DNA from: Pannonibacter tanglangensis
GTDB lineage: Bacteria; Pseudomonadota; Alphaproteobacteria; Rhizobiales; Stappiaceae
NCBI RefSeq assembly: GCF_009915685.1
Contig: NZ_JAABLP010000002.1
DNA length: 64,000 nt
Strand: one strand, 5' to 3'
Shown: piece after piece, positions 58,516-64,000 of the stretch
Position numbering within the stretch: position 1 is the stretch's first letter
How the letters are laid out: each line of letters opens with the position of its first letter
Translations under genes and position numbers: made by a program
The notes under the pieces: generated by a model
The model's input: the letters and a program-made list of their open reading frames with translations, nothing else
Database searches by the model: none
What the model was told of the DNA's origin: nothing

Positions 58516-58544
58516 TTGACGCCCAAGCCGTCCCATGGTATCCC
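58516..58544 (+). promoter_or_regulatory. Candidate promoter of the dcw operon
   Basis: TTGACG and TATCCC are separated by 17 bp. The -10 match is poor, but the overlap with the MraZ boxes fits the known autoregulated mra promoter. Confidence 0.45.
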
Positions 58545-58556
58545 ATAAAAACCCGG
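58521..58556 (-). promoter_or_regulatory. Four MraZ-type boxes at 10-bp period
   Basis: CCC of four units (GCCCA, TCCCA, TCCCA, ACCCG) recurs at 58522, 58532, 58542 and 58552. Read on the minus strand this gives TGGG-like boxes separated by 5-6 bases. Escherichia coli MraZ binds TGGGN repeats with five-base spacers upstream of its own gene. The location and period match. Confidence 0.75.
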
Positions 58557-58691
58557 AAATGATCGATGGACTGCGGTTTTTGCGTCGCGCTTCCGCCCGA
58601 GGCACCGGGATGCGCCGCCTGCTGCAGGCTTCATATGTTCGTTTCCTGTGTAATCGGGGCTCGCGCCAGAACGGCGCGTTGAAAGGGGATC

Positions 58692-59153
58692 ATGGCCGGC
58701 TTCGTCTCGCATTTTACCAACCGGCTGGATTCGAAGGGGCGGGTGTCGATCCCTGCGCCGTTTCGGGCCGCGCTGGCGCGGGACGGCTTCGAGGGTCTCT
58801 ACTGCATTGCGTCTCCCCATGCGCCGGCAGTTGATGCCGGTGGCAACGAGCTGGTCAGTGAGATCGAGACCCGACTCGCCGGCTTTGCCAAGCTCTCCGC
58901 CGATCATGATGCCCTCGCCTTTGCCCTCTTCGGTGCCAGCGAGACTCCGAAGGTCGACGCGGAAGGGCGGATCGTGCTGAGCGACATGATCCGCGAACAG
59001 ACCGGCGTCACCGACCAGATCACCTTCGTCGGGCTCGGCTACAAGTTTCAGCTCTGGGAGCCGGAGCGTTTCCGCCTGCACCGCGCCGAGGCGCAGAAGC
59101 GCGCGCTTGCCATGCTGTCCGGCGCCGGGCCGGCAGCGGGAGGGGCGGCATGA
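58692..59153 (+). CDS. mraZ: Transcriptional regulator MraZ
   Basis: A 153-residue protein with two SpoVT/AbrB-like beta modules: FTNRLDSKGRVSIPAPFR near the N-terminus and PKVDAEGRIVLSDMIREQTGV in the middle. MraZ represses the dcw operon it heads by binding tandem TGGGN boxes. GGGGATC precedes the ATG. The stop overlaps the rsmH start (ATGA), so the two are coupled. Confidence 0.93.
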   Translation: MAGFVSHFTNRLDSKGRVSIPAPFRAALARDGFEGLYCIASPHAPAVDAGGNELVSEIETRLAGFAKLSADHDALAFALFGASETPKVDAEGRIVLSDMIREQTGVTDQITFVGLGYKFQLWEPERFRLHRAEAQKRALAMLSGAGPAAGGAA

Positions 59154-60193
59154 CGGCAGATCTCGACATTGCCGGACCCTCCGGCGTTGCCGGTGCGCCG
59201 GTGCGCCACGTGCCGGTCCTGCTGGCGCCGGTCCTGGCTGCCATGGCGGCTGCGCCGGGCGAGGTCATCGTCGACGGAACCTTCGGAGCCGGCGGCTACA
59301 CGCGGGCACTGCTGGCGGCCGGGGCAAGGGTCATCGGCATCGACCGGGATCCGGATGCGATTGCCGGCGGTCAGCCGCTGGTGGCGGAGGCCCGTGGCGC
59401 GCTGAGTCTGGTGCCGGGCCGATTTGCCGATCTCGAACGCCATCTCGACGGGCTCGGCGTCGAGGCGGTCGATGGTGTCGTGCTCGATCTCGGCGTCTCG
59501 TCGATGCAGCTGGATGAAGCCGATCGCGGCTTTTCCTTCATGCGCGACGGTCCGCTCGACATGCGGATGGAACAGGCGGGGCCCTCGGCTGCAGATGTGG
59601 TCAACACGCTGCCGGCCAAGGACCTGACGCGGATCATCGGGCTGCTCGGCGAGGAAAAGCGGGCCGGGCAGGTGGCGCGGGCCATCGAGGCGCGGCGCAA
59701 GGAAGAGCCCTTCACGCGGACCGGCGATCTTGCGGCGCTGATCGAGAAGGTGGTGGGCCGGTCGCCGAAGAAGATGCACATCCATCCGGCCACGCGCACC
59801 TTCCAGGCGCTGCGGATCTACGTCAACGGCGAGCTGCATCAGGCTGCCGAGGTTCTGGCTGCGGCCGAGCGCGTGCTGCGGCCCGGCGGTCGCCTCGTGG
59901 TCGTGAGCTTCCACAGCCTGGAAGACCGCATCGTCAAGAAGTTCTTCGCCGACCGCAGCCGCACCACGGCCGGCGGCTCCCGCCACATGCCGGAACAGGA
60001 CGTTCCGCCGGCGACATTTGAACTCGTGGTCAAGGGCGGGCAGGAGCCCGACGAGGCCGAGACCGAGGCCAATCCGCGCGCGCGCTCGGCGCGCCTGCGC
60101 GCGGGGCGTCGGACTGCAGCGCCCGCCCGGCCGCTCGACATTCACGCCATCGGTGTGCCGCATCTGGCGGCCTACCGGGGTCTGGGAGGCTAG
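59150..60193 (+). CDS. rsmH: 16S rRNA (cytosine-1402-N4)-methyltransferase
   Basis: A 347-residue SAM enzyme. It has HVPVLLAPVLAAM, the SAM-binding VDGTFGAGGYTRALLAAGARVIGIDRDPDA, DGVVLDLGVSSMQLDEADRGFSFMRDGPLDMRM and VVSFHSLEDRIVKKFF, all RsmH/MraW hallmarks. It methylates C1402 in the decoding centre with RsmI. A short acidic N-terminal extension precedes the core. Confidence 0.96.
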   Translation: MTADLDIAGPSGVAGAPVRHVPVLLAPVLAAMAAAPGEVIVDGTFGAGGYTRALLAAGARVIGIDRDPDAIAGGQPLVAEARGALSLVPGRFADLERHLDGLGVEAVDGVVLDLGVSSMQLDEADRGFSFMRDGPLDMRMEQAGPSAADVVNTLPAKDLTRIIGLLGEEKRAGQVARAIEARRKEEPFTRTGDLAALIEKVVGRSPKKMHIHPATRTFQALRIYVNGELHQAAEVLAAAERVLRPGGRLVVVSFHSLEDRIVKKFFADRSRTTAGGSRHMPEQDVPPATFELVVKGGQEPDEAETEANPRARSARLRAGRRTAAPARPLDIHAIGVPHLAAYRGLGG

Positions 60194-60197
60194 GCTG

Positions 60198-60593
60198 ATG
60201 CTGGTCCGCTATCTGAACCTCATCTTTGTCATCGCCGTGGTGATCGGGGCTGCGGTCGTCTTCGACATGAAGATGGCCGCCGAGCGATCGGCCGAGCGGG
60301 TTGCGGAGCTGAAGCGCCAGATCGTGGAGGAACGCGACGCCATCCGCGTGCTGCGGGCGGAATGGAGCATCCTCAACCAGCCCGACCGCCTGCAGGGTCT
60401 CGTCGAACGCTACGGCGAATACCTGCAGCTGCAGCCGCTCGACCCGAAGCAGATCGTCAAGATCGAGGACCTGCCGGTGAAGCCGGTGATGCTCGAGCCG
60501 ATTGGCGAGGCCGACCCGCTCGGCGGGTTTGCCGCCTCGCTGGAACCACTCACCACCGGGTCGACCGGCCCTGCTGCTGCAGCCATCCAGTAG
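60198..60593 (+). CDS. ftsL: Cell-division protein FtsL
   Basis: A 131-residue bitopic protein: a short cytoplasmic start, one membrane helix (LNLIFVIAVVIGAAVVFDM) and a periplasmic coiled coil (SAERVAELKRQIVEERDAIRVLRAEWSILNQPDRLQGLVERYGEYLQLQ). This is the FtsL pattern of Alphaproteobacteria, with the conserved AEWSILNQPDRL block. FtsL works with FtsB and FtsQ to activate FtsWI. The ATG at 60198 follows GGGAGG, and only 4 bp separate it from rsmH. Confidence 0.9.
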   Translation: MLVRYLNLIFVIAVVIGAAVVFDMKMAAERSAERVAELKRQIVEERDAIRVLRAEWSILNQPDRLQGLVERYGEYLQLQPLDPKQIVKIEDLPVKPVMLEPIGEADPLGGFAASLEPLTTGSTGPAAAAIQ

Positions 60594-60603
60594 GGGCACC
60601 GTC

Positions 60604-62319
60604 ATGAGCCAGGCCAACGAGCCCATGTCCTTCCTGCAGTTCAAGCGCAGCCAGCCGCGCCCCAACTACGGCTCCGTGTCCTCCGGCACGGTGCGCTCGC
60701 GCGTGTATCTGGCCATGGCCGCCTTCACCATCGTCTTCGCGGTCATCGGCGGGCGCCTGGTGCAGCTGGCGCAGATGGAAGACGTGCCGACGCAGGAATT
60801 CATGTCGGCGCAGGATGCGGTCGCCGCCACGCGTCCCGACCTGCTGGACCGCAACGGCGAGATCCTGGCCACCGACATCAAGACCGCCTCGGTCTATGCC
60901 GAGCCGCGCAAGATCCTCGATGTGGAGGAGACGCTGGAAGGCCTCGGAAGCGTCTTTCCGGAGCTGAACAATGACGCCATGCGCAAGCGCCTGTCGAGCC
61001 GCGCCGGCTTCATCTGGCTGAAGCGCGAGATCACCCCGGCGCAGCAGCAGGCGATCCATCGCCTTGGCCTGCCGGGCATCGGCTTCCTCTGGGAGAAGCA
61101 GCGCTTCTATCCCGGTGGCCCCATTGCGGCCCATGTTGTCGGCTCGGTGAACATCGACAACCAGGGCATCGCCGGCATGGAGAAATATGTCGATGACGCC
61201 TGGCTGAAGGACCTGCAGAAGCTCGGCTTCGCGCAAGGCCGGGCCATCGAGCCGGTGAAACTGTCCATCGACCTCAGGGCGCAGCACATCGTGCGCGACG
61301 AGGTGCAGAAGGGCATCCAGCAGTACCATGCGATTGCTGGCGTCGGCATCATCCTCGACGTGCACACCGGCGAGGTCGTCGCCATGGCGTCGCTGCCCGA
61401 CTATGACCCGAACAACCGCGGCGAGGCGCTGCAGCCGGACCGTATGAACCGCGCCACCGGCGGCACGTTCGAGATGGGCTCGGTGTTCAAGGGCTTCACC
61501 ACGGCCAACGCGCTCGCGTCCGGCAAGGTGACCATGTACGACAGTTTCGATGCCACCCGGCCGATCCGGGCCGGCGGCCGGACCATCTCCGACTTCCACG
61601 GCAAGAAGCGCATCCTGTCGGTGCCGGAGATCTTCATCTACTCCTCCAACATTGGCACCGCGAAGATGATGCTGGCCACCGGCATCGAGGCGCAGAAGCA
61701 GTTCCTGGCCGAGCTGGGCTTCACCACCCGCATGATCACCGAACTGCCCGAGAACGCCGCGCCGCAGCTGCCCAAGCGCTGGGGCGAACTGGCCGCGATC
61801 ACCATCTCGTTCGGCCACGGCATTTCGGTCACGCCGATGCAGACGGCCGTGGCGGCGGCTGCCCTCGTCAACGGCGGTCGCTACATCCCGCCCACCTTCC
61901 TGCCGCGGACGGCGGAGGAGGCGGACAAGCTGTCGAAGCGCGTGCTCACCGAAAAGGTCAGCCAGGCCATCCGCTATCTCTATCGCCTCAACGTGCTGAC
62001 CGGATCGGGCAAGCGCGCCGACGTGCCGGGCTATCTGGTCGGCGGCAAGACCGGCACGGCCGAGAAGGTGGAGAACGGCCGTTACAACCCGAACAAGCGC
62101 CGCAACTCCTTCCTGTCCGCCTTCCCGATGGACGATCCGCGCTACGTCGTGCTTGTCGTGCTGGACGAGCCCAAGCCGGAAAAGGAAGGCATGGCGGCCA
62201 CCGCCGGCCTCAACACCGCCCCGATGGTGGGCAACATCATCCGGCGCGTCGCCCCGATGCTGGGCGTGATGCCGCGGCCGACGACCGAGGGGACACAGAC
62301 CATCGAAATATCCTATTAA
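60604..62319 (+). CDS. ftsI: Peptidoglycan transpeptidase FtsI (PBP3)
   Basis: A 571-residue class B penicillin-binding protein. One membrane helix near residues 36-56 is followed by the PBP dimer domain and the transpeptidase domain. Catalytic motifs are SVFK (Ser293-Lys296 in MGSVFKGFT), SSN (347-349 in IYSSNIGT) and KTGT (482-485). It crosslinks septal peptidoglycan with FtsW. AGGGGC precedes the ATG; the frame is open upstream but reads as non-coding there. Confidence 0.96.
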   Translation: MSQANEPMSFLQFKRSQPRPNYGSVSSGTVRSRVYLAMAAFTIVFAVIGGRLVQLAQMEDVPTQEFMSAQDAVAATRPDLLDRNGEILATDIKTASVYAEPRKILDVEETLEGLGSVFPELNNDAMRKRLSSRAGFIWLKREITPAQQQAIHRLGLPGIGFLWEKQRFYPGGPIAAHVVGSVNIDNQGIAGMEKYVDDAWLKDLQKLGFAQGRAIEPVKLSIDLRAQHIVRDEVQKGIQQYHAIAGVGIILDVHTGEVVAMASLPDYDPNNRGEALQPDRMNRATGGTFEMGSVFKGFTTANALASGKVTMYDSFDATRPIRAGGRTISDFHGKKRILSVPEIFIYSSNIGTAKMMLATGIEAQKQFLAELGFTTRMITELPENAAPQLPKRWGELAAITISFGHGISVTPMQTAVAAAALVNGGRYIPPTFLPRTAEEADKLSKRVLTEKVSQAIRYLYRLNVLTGSGKRADVPGYLVGGKTGTAEKVENGRYNPNKRRNSFLSAFPMDDPRYVVLVVLDEPKPEKEGMAATAGLNTAPMVGNIIRRVAPMLGVMPRPTTEGTQTIEISY

Positions 62320-62406
62320 GGGCAATCCCGAGCTGACCGGGGCGGGGTCGCAGCCAGACCCCGGGCAGCTTGGACAAGACGGCGCACAACCGGACCAGAC
62401 GACGAC

Positions 62407-63873
62407 ATGCATCTCAGCAGCCTGATGGCGGACCTGCCGGGTCCGGCCGTTTCCACCGATCTCACGATCACCGGTCTGACCTCGGACAGCCGCGCGGCGC
62501 GTCCGGGTTTTTTGTTTGTTGCCCTTGCCGGGGTGAAGGTCCATGGCGCGCGCTTTGCCCGCACGGCGCTGGAGCAGGGCGCGGTTGCCGTCCTGACGGA
62601 CGCCGCCGGGGCCGGGATGCTGGCGGCCGACGGTGTCACGGCGCCGGTGCTTGTCAGCGACAATCCGCGCCGGACCCTGGCGCTGATGGCCGCGCGCTTC
62701 CACGCGCCGCAGCCGGCGACCATGGTTGCGGTGACGGGGACGGCGGGCAAGACCTCCGTGGCGCATTTCGTGCGCCAGATCTTCGAGCACTGCGGCCATG
62801 CCGCCGCCAGCCTCGGCACGATCGGCACCATCACCTCCAACGGCAAGACCTACGGCGGCCTGACCACGCCGGACCCGGTGACGCTGCACCAGGATCTCGC
62901 CCGTCTGGCCGGTGACGGCATCACCCATGCGGCGATGGAAGCCTCCAGCCATGGCCTCGACCAGTACCGGCTCGACGGCGTGCAGCTGGCGGCGGCAGGC
63001 TTCACCAACCTCGGCCGCGACCACATGGACTACCACGCCACCATGGAGGATTACCTCGCGGCCAAGATGCGCCTGTTCACGGAGGTGCTGCCGTCCGGCG
63101 GCACCGTGGTCGCCGATCCGGTCGAGCCCTATGCCGACCGGGTGATCGCGACGTGCCGCGCGCGGGGGCTCAGGGTGCTGACCGTCGGTGAGCGCGGCGA
63201 GGACCTGCGGCTGACCGGGCTCCGGCACAGCGGCTTCAGCCAGGTGCTGACGGTCGCGACGGCGCGCGGCGACTACAAGGTCTCGCTGCCGCTGGCCGGG
63301 CGGTTCCAGGTGTCGAACGCCCTGATCGCGGCCGGCCTTGCCATCGCGGCCGGCGAGCAGACCGGGGCCGTGATGCGGTCGCTGGAGGACCTGAAGGGGG
63401 CGCCGGGCCGGCTCGAGCTGATCGGCCGCAAGGCCAACGGTGCGCTTGCCTTCGTCGATTACGCCCACAAGCCCGACGCGCTCGACAATGCGCTCGCGGC
63501 GCTGCGCCCCTTCACGCAAGGGCGACTCGTCTGCGTCGTCGGTGCCGGCGGGGACCGTGATCCGGGCAAGCGTCCGATGATGGGGGCCGTGGCCGCCCGC
63601 CGCGCCGATGTCGTCGTCATCACCGACGACAACCCGCGCAGCGAGGATCCGGCCCTGATCCGCAAGGCGATGCTGGAAGGTGCCCCCGGCGCGCTGGAGA
63701 TCGGCGACCGCCAGCAGGCGATCGAGACGGCCGTTTCCCTGCTGGAAGCGGGGGATGTCCTGTGCGTTGCCGGAAAAGGCCACGAAACGGGCCAAATCGT
63801 CGGTGACAGGGTGCTGCCATTTTCGGATCACGATGCGGTTCGCGCCGCGCTCGGCATGGGAGACAAGGCATGA
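62407..63873 (+). CDS. murE: UDP-MurNAc-tripeptide synthetase
   Basis: A 488-residue Mur ligase. It has LTSDSRAARPGFLFVALAG near the N-terminus, the ATP P-loop VTGTAGKTSVAHF (about residue 111), GLTTPDPVTLHQ, FTNLGRDHMDYH and DYAHKPDAL. The motif DNPRSEDP (about 408-415) is the meso-diaminopimelate-recognition signature, so the third peptide residue is mDAP. It acts in the cytosol on UDP-MurNAc-L-Ala-D-Glu. Its last four bases overlap the murF start. Confidence 0.95.
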   Translation: MHLSSLMADLPGPAVSTDLTITGLTSDSRAARPGFLFVALAGVKVHGARFARTALEQGAVAVLTDAAGAGMLAADGVTAPVLVSDNPRRTLALMAARFHAPQPATMVAVTGTAGKTSVAHFVRQIFEHCGHAAASLGTIGTITSNGKTYGGLTTPDPVTLHQDLARLAGDGITHAAMEASSHGLDQYRLDGVQLAAAGFTNLGRDHMDYHATMEDYLAAKMRLFTEVLPSGGTVVADPVEPYADRVIATCRARGLRVLTVGERGEDLRLTGLRHSGFSQVLTVATARGDYKVSLPLAGRFQVSNALIAAGLAIAAGEQTGAVMRSLEDLKGAPGRLELIGRKANGALAFVDYAHKPDALDNALAALRPFTQGRLVCVVGAGGDRDPGKRPMMGAVAARRADVVVITDDNPRSEDPALIRKAMLEGAPGALEIGDRQQAIETAVSLLEAGDVLCVAGKGHETGQIVGDRVLPFSDHDAVRAALGMGDKA

Positions 63874-64000
63874 GCCTGCCGCTCTGGACCCTCGAGGAAT
63901 TCGTCCGCGCCGTCGACGGAACGGTCGCCGGCACGCCCGCAGATGCGATCACGGGCATCTCCATCGACAGCCGCACGCTCGAGCCGGGTGATGCCTTCGT
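63870..64000 (+). CDS. murF: UDP-MurNAc-pentapeptide synthetase (3' end outside window)
   Basis: The first 43 residues, opening MSLPLWTLEEFVRAVDGTVAG and including ITGISIDSRTLEPGDAF, match the start of MurF (the SIDSRTLEPGD block is conserved). The ATG overlaps the murE stop (ATGA). MurF adds D-Ala-D-Ala to the precursor. The gene is cut by the window end, so ATP-binding motifs cannot be checked. Confidence 0.9.
   Translation, partial: MSLPLWTLEEFVRAVDGTVAGTPADAITGISIDSRTLEPGDAF

Larger units (their letters stand above)
58329..58691. other. Control region between rnpB and mraZ
   Basis: Without a gene. It holds a candidate promoter and four MraZ-type boxes at 58516-58556 with about 135 bp of leader before mraZ. 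Confidence 0.6.

Noticed and set aside
60550..63831. A 1,093-codon open frame antisense to ftsI and murE
   Set aside because: It runs across two well-defined genes and their spacer and has no protein-like features.

Overview
The window is one stretch of a GC-rich bacterial chromosome. Gene content points to an alphaproteobacterium of the Hyphomicrobiales, perhaps a Stappiaceae-like lineage. Clues are DUF2336 and BA14K proteins, an ArsR-methyltransferase/metF/metH methionine locus, and a division/murein cluster (mraZ-rsmH-ftsL-ftsI-murE-murF) preceded by rnpB. The taxonomy is inferred from gene content only. No tRNA, rRNA, CRISPR array, prophage or intact insertion sequence was seen.

Layout. 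1-4412: a tightly coupled operon that looks like heme (or other porphyrin/corrin) uptake: outer-membrane TonB receptor (5' end cut off), a one-chain YddA/BacA-type ABC transporter, a HemS/ChuX-like protein and a ChaN-like protein. 4556-5353: hydroxypyruvate isomerase. 5314-7462: an AT-richer islet between two imperfect 37-bp direct repeats, holding two unrecognised genes, a broken gene and a duplicated spacer. 7553-11957: two PuuB-like FAD oxidoreductases and ettA. 12242-16030: an MscS-type channel and a DUF2336 protein. 16620-20767: oxyR converging on an Fe-S-type regulator, then a GGDEF-EAL protein. 20851-23699: small genes (DUF2293, a membrane peptide, RidA, MOSC) among short tandem repeat arrays. 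23700-29777: the methionine methyl cycle (ArsR-methyltransferase, metF, metH). 29893-36685: azoR, a 27-residue membrane microprotein, a second DUF2336 protein, an MFS exporter with divergent TetR, an amidase and a LysE exporter. 36916-43020: PLP decarboxylase, BA14K protein, HugZ-like protein, chemoreceptor, a small secreted protein and a MarR regulator. 43143-48837: ATP-dependent 5-oxoprolinase, a GNAT/FemAB-like protein and arsC. 48881-57879: a second GGDEF-EAL protein, TerB-DnaJ protein, AmpD-like amidase, lytic transglycosylase, a PNPOx-like protein divergent from a MocR regulator, and an acyl-CoA synthetase. 57911-64000: rnpB and the start of the dcw cluster.

How it works together. Several regulators sit beside their probable targets with clear palindromic or repeated operators in the shared spacer: ArsR-methyltransferase with metF, TetR with the MFS exporter, MarR with 5-oxoprolinase, MocR with the PNPOx-like protein, and MraZ with its own operon. 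Murein enzymes (FtsI, MurE, MurF, amidase, transglycosylase) are concentrated in the last 12 kb. Heme-related genes occur at both 1-4412 and 39085-39864.

The observations most worth following up are the islet at 5314-7462 with its compensating G-tract frameshifts, the 27-residue microprotein with its own terminator, the heme-type operon built on a one-chain ABC transporter, and the operator set. All functional calls come from reading motifs; no database search was run.
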